Below the pieces are notes generated by a model. It did no database searches. It was given only the letters and a program-made list of their open reading frames with translations, and had not been told where the DNA came from. Below are positions 1 through 6,671 of a stretch of 64,000 bases of DNA, in pieces (within the stretch, counting starts at the first letter, position 1; every line of letters begins with the position of its first letter). A program made the translations under genes and the position numbers. The stretch spans positions 1,798,001-1,862,000 of the forward strand of contig OZ245738.1 in the NCBI GenBank assembly GCA_965227265.1, read 5' to 3'. This DNA is from UBA2336 sp965227265 (GTDB lineage Bacteria; Bacteroidota; Bacteroidia; Cytophagales; Cyclobacteriaceae).

Positions 1-1
1 A

Positions 2-556
2 GAGGAAAAAGGTACCGGTGAGCTGAACGTAATTTCAGAACAGAAACCTGAAGTTAAGCCAGAACTTGCTGTAGTTCCGGAAACAGAATCAACTACCGTT
101 GAGAAAGAAACTTCTGCTCCGGAAACTAAAGCTGAAGATAAGGTTAAGAAGTCAGAGCCTACGGTTGAGAAAACCGAACCCGCTCCGGCTAAGCCTATCG
201 ATGTTTACGTTCCTTCAGAAGAAGTTGATGAGAAGACAAAGCAGTACGAGCTTGAGCAGATGGAGAACATCAAGAAGGCATTCGTAACATCTTCGATAGA
301 AGTTGAAACGGATACCATGAGCAAGAAGTACAACTTCCATTACGTATTCAAAAACAATAAGCTGATTTTGTACGGTGCTTTTGAAAGGAATTTGTACGAA
401 ATCCTTGAGTTTATTGGTGATGAAAAACGTACAGTGGTGTTGTTTTACAAATCAAATTACTACTTGCTTGATATCGCAAAAGCTCAGCCTACCAAACTGA
501 CTCCGATACGTGACCGGAAGCTCTTGAAGATGCTCCAGGCACACCGAAGTAAATAG
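2..556 (+). CDS. Unknown protein, C-terminal part (5' end outside window)
   Basis: The frame is open from the first complete codon to the TAG at 554-556, so this is the last 184 residues of a gene that begins before the window. The first ~75 visible residues are a low-complexity Glu/Lys/Pro/Thr-rich stretch, probably a flexible linker. The last ~100 residues look globular, with many aromatic residues and short alternating strands around FHYVFKNNKLILYG. I do not recognise the family. A start at the internal ATG at 260 is possible but would cut off the linker, which continues in the same frame, so I prefer the longer partial reading. It is followed by a terminator, so it is probably not in the ftsX transcript. 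Confidence 0.75.
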   Translation, partial: EEKGTGELNVISEQKPEVKPELAVVPETESTTVEKETSAPETKAEDKVKKSEPTVEKTEPAPAKPIDVYVPSEEVDEKTKQYELEQMENIKKAFVTSSIEVETDTMSKKYNFHYVFKNNKLILYGAFERNLYEILEFIGDEKRTVVLFYKSNYYLLDIAKAQPTKLTPIRDRKLLKMLQAHRSK

Positions 557-590
557 CAGTTTAAAAATCATATTTAAAGATCATAAAAGA

Positions 591-617
591 GTCCCGAACC
601 AATCGGGGCTTTTTTAT
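591..617 (+). terminator. Rho-independent terminator
   Basis: CCCGA (593-597) pairs with TCGGG (603-607) and is followed by a T-rich run. It lies 35 bases after the first gene and separates it from ftsX. Confidence 0.7.
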
Positions 618-648
618 TTTATAGCGATTAAATCTTACATTTGGGGCT

Positions 649-1536
649 GTGCAACCGAGTTACACCCGCAAAACGTTAGGAAGCTATCCCTCAGTGGGCG
701 TAGTAATCAGTATTACGCTGGCATTGTTTGTTACAGGATTGTTCGGATTACTAATTATCTATTCCCAGGAACTGGAGCGTGTGGTTCGAGAGAACATCAA
801 ATTACAAGTTTACCTTAAAAGCAATTTAACCGAGACGCAACGTACGCAGGTACAAAAAAAACTAGAGCAACTCCCCTACATCAATAAAACTGTAGCTGAA
901 GATCCGGTTGTCTATATCTCAAAAGAAGAAGCCGGTAAAAAATTCATTGCCGAAACAGGCGAAGATTTCAATCAATTCCTGGGTGAAAATCCGCTGCACG
1001 ATGCCTATGTGTTAACGATAGATCCCGCCTATCATTCAAAAGAAAGTGTAGATAAAATCAAAGTTGAGCTTGAGAAAATGAATGGGGTTTTTGAGGTTTT
1101 CTATGTAGAAGGACTTATCGAGTCAATAAACAAGAACGTAACTCGGGTTGGGGTTATTCTGGCAGCAATTATCGCATTACTATTAATTACAGTAGTTCTG
1201 CTTATTAACAGCACACTTCGTTTAGCCCTTTTCTCACAGCGTTTCTTAGTAAGAAGCATGCAATTGGTTGGCGCCCGGAAGTGGTTTATTCAACGGCCGT
1301 TTTTAATACGAGCAGTAGTGTACGGAGTTCTTTCCGGTGCACTTGCCTCAGTCGGGATTTGGTTGATGGTGAACTATGCCAATAAGAATATTGAAGACCT
1401 GGCGTTAATTCAAAATAAGGAGCGGATGGTTACGTTAAGCATCTGTCTGATTGTTGTGGGAATGATTGTAGCGGTTACCAGCAGTTACTTTGCCATTCGC
1501 AAATATTTAAAAATGTCATTGGACGAATTATATTAA
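649..1536 (+). CDS. ftsX: Cell division protein FtsX (permease-like)
   Basis: This is the membrane partner of FtsE, which controls peptidoglycan hydrolases at the division site. The 295-residue protein shows the FtsX layout: a short cytoplasmic N-terminus, TM1 at about residues 17-39, an extracytoplasmic domain to about residue 165 (VYLKSNLTETQ, ISKEEAGKKF), then three more TM helices at about 165-190, 218-243 and 256-281. RSMQLVGARKWFIQRPF is the typical cytoplasmic loop. The start is GTG at 649; the next in-frame choices would cut into TM1. It opens a plus-strand run with the DUF3098 gene 8 bases downstream. FtsE is not visible next to it. Confidence 0.92.
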   Translation: MQPSYTRKTLGSYPSVGVVISITLALFVTGLFGLLIIYSQELERVVRENIKLQVYLKSNLTETQRTQVQKKLEQLPYINKTVAEDPVVYISKEEAGKKFIAETGEDFNQFLGENPLHDAYVLTIDPAYHSKESVDKIKVELEKMNGVFEVFYVEGLIESINKNVTRVGVILAAIIALLLITVVLLINSTLRLALFSQRFLVRSMQLVGARKWFIQRPFLIRAVVYGVLSGALASVGIWLMVNYANKNIEDLALIQNKERMVTLSICLIVVGMIVAVTSSYFAIRKYLKMSLDELY

Positions 1537-1544
1537 TACACATC

Positions 1545-1766
1545 ATGGAAAAATTACCTTTCGGAAAAAAGAACTATCAGTGGATGATCATTGGCCTTGT
1601 TGCCTTGGTCGTTGGGTTTATCATCATGTCGCTTGATGGTGAGCCTTATGGCTTTGGATTTTTAGGATTGACCCTTGGCCCGATCGTGGTGATGGCTGGA
1701 TTTGTTATTGAGATCTACGCAATCCTCATCAAGCCTGATACTACCAAGACAGAAGTTAAAAAATAA
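1545..1766 (+). CDS. DUF3098 family small membrane protein
   Basis: The 73-residue protein has two TM helices (about residues 14-29 and 43-62) separated by the loop SLDGEPYGFGF and ends in a Lys-rich cytoplasmic tail. Length, sequence and position between ftsX and uppP match the DUF3098 family, which is conserved at this spot in Bacteroidota. Its function is unknown; the location suggests a role in the cell envelope or in division. It starts 8 bases after ftsX and ends 6 bases before uppP, so the three are likely co-transcribed. Confidence 0.85.
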   Translation: MEKLPFGKKNYQWMIIGLVALVVGFIIMSLDGEPYGFGFLGLTLGPIVVMAGFVIEIYAILIKPDTTKTEVKK

Positions 1767-1772
1767 TTCTGG

Positions 1773-2564
1773 TTGTCTTTACTGCAATCCATTATCCTCG
1801 CCATTGTTGAAGGACTGACGGAATTTCTTCCTGTGTCATCAACCGGCCATATGATCATTGCCTCCTCTGTTATGGGCATTGAATCCGATCCTTTTGTAAA
1901 ACTTTTTACTGTTGCCATTCAATTAGGCGCTATTCTTTCCGTAGTTGCGCTTTACTGGAAGCGCTTCTTTCAGTCGTTTGATTTTTATCTGAAGATTGGT
2001 GTTGCCTTTATTCCATCCGTCATCGCAGGATTATTCTTTAAAGAATATGTTGATGCATTGCTTGAACGTGTTGATGTAGTTGGATATGCACTTCTTTTAG
2101 GCGGAATTTTCTTTCTGTTTATGGATAAGATTTTTAACGATGACGATTCAACTGATCAATCTGTTTCTTATCCAAAGGCTTTTAAGATTGGATTGTTCCA
2201 GGTAGTAGCGATGGTTCCAGGTGTATCCCGATCAGCAGCAACAATTATCGGGGGCTTATCACAAAAGTTAACCAGAAAAAACGCTGCTGAGTTTTCGTTC
2301 TTCCTAGCGGTTCCAACTATGTTTGCCGCTACAGCATTATCGGTTTATAAGTTTTATACGGATGGCTTTACGCTGTCATCTGCCCAAGTCAATATGTTGG
2401 TCATAGGAAATATTGCTGCATTTATTGTTGCCATGATCGCTATCAAATCCTTCATCACGTTCCTGACCAAACACGGATTTAAGGTGTTTGGTTACTATCG
2501 GATAGTTGTCGGGATTACAATCCTCGCGTTGTACTATTTTGGCAGTGAGCTTGCCATTTTATAA
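1773..2564 (+). CDS. uppP: Undecaprenyl-diphosphatase
   Basis: This integral membrane phosphatase recycles undecaprenyl diphosphate to the monophosphate carrier used for peptidoglycan and O-antigen synthesis, and gives some bacitracin resistance. The 263-residue protein carries both family signatures: EGLTEFLPVSSTGH (residues 13-26) and PGVSRSAATI (149-158, with the essential Arg at 153). About eight hydrophobic segments are visible. The start is TTG at 1773, directly ahead of the first conserved helix. The stop overlaps the truB start by one base (TAATG), indicating translational coupling. Confidence 0.95.
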   Translation: MSLLQSIILAIVEGLTEFLPVSSTGHMIIASSVMGIESDPFVKLFTVAIQLGAILSVVALYWKRFFQSFDFYLKIGVAFIPSVIAGLFFKEYVDALLERVDVVGYALLLGGIFFLFMDKIFNDDDSTDQSVSYPKAFKIGLFQVVAMVPGVSRSAATIIGGLSQKLTRKNAAEFSFFLAVPTMFAATALSVYKFYTDGFTLSSAQVNMLVIGNIAAFIVAMIAIKSFITFLTKHGFKVFGYYRIVVGITILALYYFGSELAIL

Positions 2565-3253
2565 TGGATCCCAATCAGCCACCACAAGATGCCGGACAGT
2601 TTCTGCTGCTGAATAAGCCATTGGGCTGGACATCCTTTGATGTGGTAAATAAGTTGCGCTATAAGCTCAAAATCAAGAAAATAGGCCATGCCGGAACGCT
2701 TGATCCTCTGGCTACCGGGCTTCTCATTATTTGTACAGGTAAAATGACCAAGCAAATTGAAGAGTACATGGGACTTGAAAAAGAGTACACAGGCACTTTC
2801 GTAATCGGGCAAACTACACCTTCCTTTGATTTAGAAACCGAGGTGACTTCGCCAGTAGATATTTCTTCAGTAACCGAAGCCTCCATTCATAATGCAGCAA
2901 AATCCTTAACCGGAACGATCAGTCAGTTCCCCCCTGCTCATTCTGCTATAAAAGTTGGTGGCAAACGGGCTTACAAATTTGCGCGCCAAGGAAAAGAAGT
3001 TGAGCTAAAGCCTCGCGAAGTTGAGGTAGCAACATTCGAAATAACATCTATTCAGCTACCTATTATCAATTTTAAAATCGTTTGCTCGAAAGGCACGTAC
3101 ATCCGAAGTCTTGCCCGTGATCTGGGTGAAAGTCTTGGTGTTGGCGCATATCTTTCACAACTTTGCCGGACCCGAATTGGTAACTTTAAGCTTGAAGATG
3201 CCCTGTCGGTTGACGATGTGACACCACCCCATGCGGATCTATTACAGCATTGA
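2564..3253 (+). CDS. truB: tRNA pseudouridine(55) synthase TruB
   Basis: It makes pseudouridine 55 in the T-loop of tRNAs. The catalytic motif GHAGTLDPLATG is at residues 41-52, with the nucleophile Asp47. Further TruB hallmarks are the KEYTGTFVIG strand, FPPAHSAIKVGGKRAY and KGTYIRSLARDLG. At 229 residues it is the short form without a C-terminal PUA domain, as is common in this phylum. It overlaps uppP by one base and ribF by 23 bases. Confidence 0.95.
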   Translation: MDPNQPPQDAGQFLLLNKPLGWTSFDVVNKLRYKLKIKKIGHAGTLDPLATGLLIICTGKMTKQIEEYMGLEKEYTGTFVIGQTTPSFDLETEVTSPVDISSVTEASIHNAAKSLTGTISQFPPAHSAIKVGGKRAYKFARQGKEVELKPREVEVATFEITSIQLPIINFKIVCSKGTYIRSLARDLGESLGVGAYLSQLCRTRIGNFKLEDALSVDDVTPPHADLLQH

Positions 3254-4160
3254 TGATTTCAGTCCGGTTAAAAATGCCGTTGTAACCAGCGGAACATTTG
3301 ACGGTGTGCACGTAGGTCATAAAAAGATTTTGTCCCGACTGAATGAAGTCGCGCGTAAAAGCGATGGGGAAACTGTAGTAATTACCTTCTGGCCGCATCC
3401 AAGGCTGGTGTTATATCCTGATGATACCGGGTTGAGATTGCTCAATACGTTTGAAGAGAAAGCGGAGCTATTAAAGAAGCAAGGGGTTAATCATTTACTG
3501 CGCATTCCGTTTACGAAAGAATTCTCCCAGCTCTCATCCGAAGATTTCATTACCAAAATTCTCGTAGAAAAAATTGGAACAAAAAAACTGGTGATTGGGT
3601 ACGATCATCACTTCGGCAAAAATCGCGAAGGAAGTTTTGAACAGCTCAAATTGAATGCCTCGAAATATGGATTTGAGGTTGAAGAAATCCCAAGGCAGGA
3701 TGTTGATCACGTTACCGTAAGCTCAACTACGATTCGTAAGTCTATCGAATCATCAGATTTAGAAACAGCTAATCATTTACTGGGTCAACCGTACATGTTA
3801 AGCGGAAGAGTTGTAAAAGGTGATCAGCTTGGTCGTCAGCTTGGCTACCCTACTGCTAACATTGAAATCGATTCACTTCATAAGCTCATTCCAGCTGACG
3901 GCATTTATGCGGTGCATGTTCATCATGCAAATTCAACGTATCAGGGAGCGCTATACATCGGCAACCGGCCAACCGTTGATGGAACAAAAAAAGTAATCGA
4001 AGTAAATATTTTTAACTTCGCTAAAGAGATTTATGGCGAATCACTAACGGTTGAATTTCATAAATTCATTCGGGGCGATAAGAAGTTCGCCTCACTGGAA
4101 CAACTTAAAAAGCAAATTGCGATTGATACAAAACAAGCTTTATTAGCCTTTACGATATGA
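3231..4160 (+). CDS. ribF: Bifunctional riboflavin kinase / FAD synthetase
   Basis: It phosphorylates riboflavin to FMN and adenylates FMN to FAD. The N-terminal FMN adenylyltransferase domain has GTFDGVHVGH (residues 21-30) and the SSTTIRKSI motif (164-172). The C-terminal riboflavin kinase domain begins near residue 190, with GYPTAN at 205-210. Length 309 is normal. The start overlaps the end of truB by 23 bases; the residues just after it (YYSIDDFSPVKNAVVTSGTF) align with family N-termini, which supports this ATG. The stop overlaps the next ATG (ATGA). Confidence 0.95.
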   Translation: MRIYYSIDDFSPVKNAVVTSGTFDGVHVGHKKILSRLNEVARKSDGETVVITFWPHPRLVLYPDDTGLRLLNTFEEKAELLKKQGVNHLLRIPFTKEFSQLSSEDFITKILVEKIGTKKLVIGYDHHFGKNREGSFEQLKLNASKYGFEVEEIPRQDVDHVTVSSTTIRKSIESSDLETANHLLGQPYMLSGRVVKGDQLGRQLGYPTANIEIDSLHKLIPADGIYAVHVHHANSTYQGALYIGNRPTVDGTKKVIEVNIFNFAKEIYGESLTVEFHKFIRGDKKFASLEQLKKQIAIDTKQALLAFTI

Positions 4161-4855
4161 TCAATAAAGTTGTAAAAGATGCCGAGGATGCGGTAAAAGA
4201 TATTCCGAATAATGCCGTGTTGATGCTTGGCGGATTCGGACTGAGTGGTATCCCGGAAAATTGCATCAGCGCAATATTAAAAAAAGGTGTTACCGGGCTA
4301 ACCTGCATTTCAAACAATGCCGGTGTTGATGATTTTGGAATTGGATTGTTATTGAAATCACGACAAGTAAAAAAAATGATCTCATCGTATGTTGGTGAGA
4401 ACGCTGAGTTTGAACGCCAGCTTCTTTCGGGAGAATTGGAAGTAGAACTCATTCCGCAAGGAACATTAGCGGAACGTTGTCGCGCGGGTGGCGCTGGTAT
4501 TCCAGCCTTCTTCACACCTGCTGGTTACGGAACTGAAGTTGCCGAAGGAAAGGAAGTGCGGGAATTTGACGGCAAGAAGTATCTGATGGAACATTGGCTT
4601 CGGGCTGATTTTTCGATCGTAAAAGCTTGGAAAGGAGATATTTCCGGAAACCTTGTTTACCGAGGAACAGCATGCAATTTCAATCCTATGATGGCTGCGG
4701 CCGGAAAGATTACAATTGCTGAAGTTGAAGAACTTGTTCCACTTGGAGAACTTGATCCAAACAACATTCATACACCTGGCATTTATGTACAGCGTATTTT
4801 TCAAGGTAAAGACTACGAGAAACGTATCGAGCAACGCACAATCACTAAATCTTAA
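4157..4855 (+). CDS. scoA: 3-oxoacid CoA-transferase, subunit A
   Basis: This is the alpha subunit of a family I CoA-transferase, most likely succinyl-CoA:3-ketoacid CoA-transferase, which moves CoA from succinyl-CoA to acetoacetate. Signature 1 is seen as LMLGGFGLSGIPEN near residues 23-36, and the protein also has GAGIPAFFTPAGYGTEVAEGK. The length of 232 residues is normal. It starts inside the ribF stop (ATGA) and is followed after 3 bases by subunit B, so a heterodimer encoded in one operon is expected. A different acyl-CoA substrate cannot be excluded from sequence alone. Confidence 0.9.
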   Translation: MINKVVKDAEDAVKDIPNNAVLMLGGFGLSGIPENCISAILKKGVTGLTCISNNAGVDDFGIGLLLKSRQVKKMISSYVGENAEFERQLLSGELEVELIPQGTLAERCRAGGAGIPAFFTPAGYGTEVAEGKEVREFDGKKYLMEHWLRADFSIVKAWKGDISGNLVYRGTACNFNPMMAAAGKITIAEVEELVPLGELDPNNIHTPGIYVQRIFQGKDYEKRIEQRTITKS

Positions 4856-4858
4856 GTT

Positions 4859-5515
4859 ATGTTGGATAAGATAGGTATAGCGAAAAGGATTGCCCAAGAA
4901 GTTCGTGATGGAATGTACATTAACTTAGGGATAGGAATTCCAACACTGGTTGCCAACTATATTCCACAGAAGCTAAATGTTGTTTTACAATCCGAGAATG
5001 GGTTGCTGGGTATTGGACCATTTCCGACTGAAGATAAAATCGATGCTGATTTAATTAATGCAGGGAAACAAACTATAACCATGATGCCGGGTTCTTCTCT
5101 CTTTAGTTCCGCAGAAAGCTTTGGAATGATCCGGGGCGGTCATGTTGATCTTACTATCCTTGGGGCGATGGAGGTTTCGGAGAATGGCGACATTGCTAAT
5201 TGGAAAGTTCCGGGTAAAATGGTGAAAGGTATGGGCGGAGCGATGGATCTTGTTGCCTCGGCCAAGCATATCATCGTAGCCATGCAGCATTGCAGTAAAG
5301 ATGGCGCTTCAAAACTTCTAACAACTTGTTCACTCCCTATAACAGGTCTAAAGTGTGTTAAGAAAATTGTAACGGATATGGCTGTTCTCGATGTTCTTCC
5401 TTCCGGAGGATTTAAATTGCTGGAACGTGCTCCGGGTATTACAGTCGAGCAGATCAAACAAGCTACGGAAGGAAAACTTATCGTGGAAGGAGAAATTCCT
5501 GAGATTAAATTTTAG
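4859..5515 (+). CDS. scoB: 3-oxoacid CoA-transferase, subunit B
   Basis: This is the catalytic beta subunit. Signature 2 appears as LQSENGLLG, with the glutamate that forms the CoA thioester at residue 46. NLGIGIPTLVANY and GGHVDLTILGAMEVSENGDIANW (positions about 98-120) are typical of ScoB/AtoA. Length 218 fits the family. It lies 3 bases after subunit A and must act with it in ketone-body or short-chain acyl-CoA metabolism. Confidence 0.92.
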   Translation: MLDKIGIAKRIAQEVRDGMYINLGIGIPTLVANYIPQKLNVVLQSENGLLGIGPFPTEDKIDADLINAGKQTITMMPGSSLFSSAESFGMIRGGHVDLTILGAMEVSENGDIANWKVPGKMVKGMGGAMDLVASAKHIIVAMQHCSKDGASKLLTTCSLPITGLKCVKKIVTDMAVLDVLPSGGFKLLERAPGITVEQIKQATEGKLIVEGEIPEIKF

Positions 5516-5527
5516 TAATTTTGCGGT

Positions 5528-5716
5528 GTGGGAAAAGTAGTTAAATCAACCTCTGATGAGGAACAACGTGAGAAAGACGAAGCATTCCTAAAACTTACGC
5601 CTTTCCAGCGATGGGAATTAGCCTTGAGCGTTAGAATGAGAATGCGCAAAAAAGACATTAATTACTCATACCAGCATCAAAAAGTAAAAGTTATCCGCAA
5701 CGTTGGCACTTCATAG
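5528..5716 (+). CDS. Small hypothetical protein coupled to nucleotidyltransferase
   Basis: This is a 62-residue soluble, charged protein starting with GTG at 5528. The N-terminal half is rich in Asp, Glu and Lys; the centre (LTPFQRWELALSVRMRMRKK) looks like an amphipathic helix, and the tail is basic. I recognise no domain. It overlaps the start of the nucleotidyltransferase-fold gene by 14 bases in another frame, which suggests coupled translation and possibly a protein pair. It begins 12 bases after scoB. Confidence 0.6.
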   Translation: MGKVVKSTSDEEQREKDEAFLKLTPFQRWELALSVRMRMRKKDINYSYQHQKVKVIRNVGTS

Positions 5717-6176
5717 CGAAGAACATCTCATATTATTAAAAAGCCTTGTTTCACATAAGGTAAAATTTATAATTATTGGCGGACACGCTGCTATTTTCTA
5801 TGGTGTTAATCGCAACACAGGGGATCTTGATATATTGATTGAGCCTACTGCTGAGAACGGTGCGAAAATTCTAAGCGCGTTTAAAGATTTAAAACTTGAA
5901 GTGCCTGAAATAGTCCCGAATGAATTTGAAAAAAATCTAGTTCTAACGTTTGGCCTGGCCCCAGATGCGGTTGACATTATTAATTTTACTCCGGGGATAG
6001 ACTTCATTCCAGCCTTTGAAAATGCTTTGGTAACTAATTTTTCTGATATCGAGGTGCGAATCCTGGATATCCGCGATCTTATTAGAAACAAGGAAGCGCT
6101 TAATCGGGCTGGAGAAAAATCTTACCTGGATAAATATGATGCTGAGGTTTTAAAGAAAATAATTACGAAAAAATAG
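5703..6176 (+). CDS. Nucleotidyltransferase-fold protein (MNT/AbiEii-like)
   Basis: The 157-residue protein has the polymerase-beta-type nucleotidyltransferase core: IIGGHAAIFYG (Gly26-Gly27) followed by NTGDLDILIEP, in which Asp41 and Asp43 form the metal-binding DxD. A third acidic position is probably in VDIINF. Such stand-alone proteins occur as toxins or antitoxins in two-gene systems and as genes of unknown role; the substrate cannot be read from sequence. The TTG start at 5703 lies inside the preceding 62-codon gene. GldC follows after 2 bases. Confidence 0.75.
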   Translation: MALHSEEHLILLKSLVSHKVKFIIIGGHAAIFYGVNRNTGDLDILIEPTAENGAKILSAFKDLKLEVPEIVPNEFEKNLVLTFGLAPDAVDIINFTPGIDFIPAFENALVTNFSDIEVRILDIRDLIRNKEALNRAGEKSYLDKYDAEVLKKIITKK

Positions 6177-6178
6177 TC

Positions 6179-6514
6179 ATGAAAAAGTCAGAGATCAATT
6201 TCAATATCGATTTAGATTCCAACAACGTTCCTCAGAAAATTCAATGGAATGCCTCTGACAAGCCTGATGCTGCACCCAGCGAAACCAAGTCTATTAGTAT
6301 CTCTTTATGGGATGAGAAACAAAAGAATACGCTCCGTATCGACCTGTGGACCAACGACATGCCTGTCAACGAGATGAAACGATTCTACATTGATTGCCTG
6401 GGCGGACTTGCTCAAAGCATGCTCTCTTCTACGGGTGATGAGTATATGTCAAGTGAGACGAATGCGCTTTGTGAAAAACTCGTTCAGCACCTGATCAAAA
6501 ATCCGGAGAAATAG
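6179..6514 (+). CDS. gldC: Gliding motility protein GldC
   Basis: The 111-residue cytoplasmic protein matches GldC of gliding Bacteroidota. It starts KKSEINFNIDLDSNNVP, continues with IQWNASDKPD, and has the WTNDMPVNEMKRFYID stretch conserved in the family. GldC supports gliding motility and the type IX secretion-linked machinery, but its biochemical role is not defined. It ends a compact plus-strand run; a 157-base gap with an inverted repeat follows. Confidence 0.88.
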   Translation: MKKSEINFNIDLDSNNVPQKIQWNASDKPDAAPSETKSISISLWDEKQKNTLRIDLWTNDMPVNEMKRFYIDCLGGLAQSMLSSTGDEYMSSETNALCEKLVQHLIKNPEK

Positions 6515-6597
6515 TCTCTCCAAAACCTTCAAATAAGCTTATCCTGAAAGCGCAATCGTTTTCGTAATTTTTAATAATATTTTGTATTTTTCTGATC

Positions 6598-6616
6598 AGG
6601 AGAATAATATTCTCCT
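6598..6616. promoter_or_regulatory. Perfect 8-bp inverted repeat upstream of TonB receptor
   Basis: AGGAGAAT and ATTCTCCT flank the 3-base centre AAT, 55 bases ahead of the receptor start. It could be an operator or a small RNA hairpin. No long T-run follows, so it is a poor terminator. Confidence 0.4.
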
Positions 6617-6671
6617 GTTTGTCTATTAACCCAACTTTATTCTCAAAACAAACCAACTCTAAACCTTGCTT

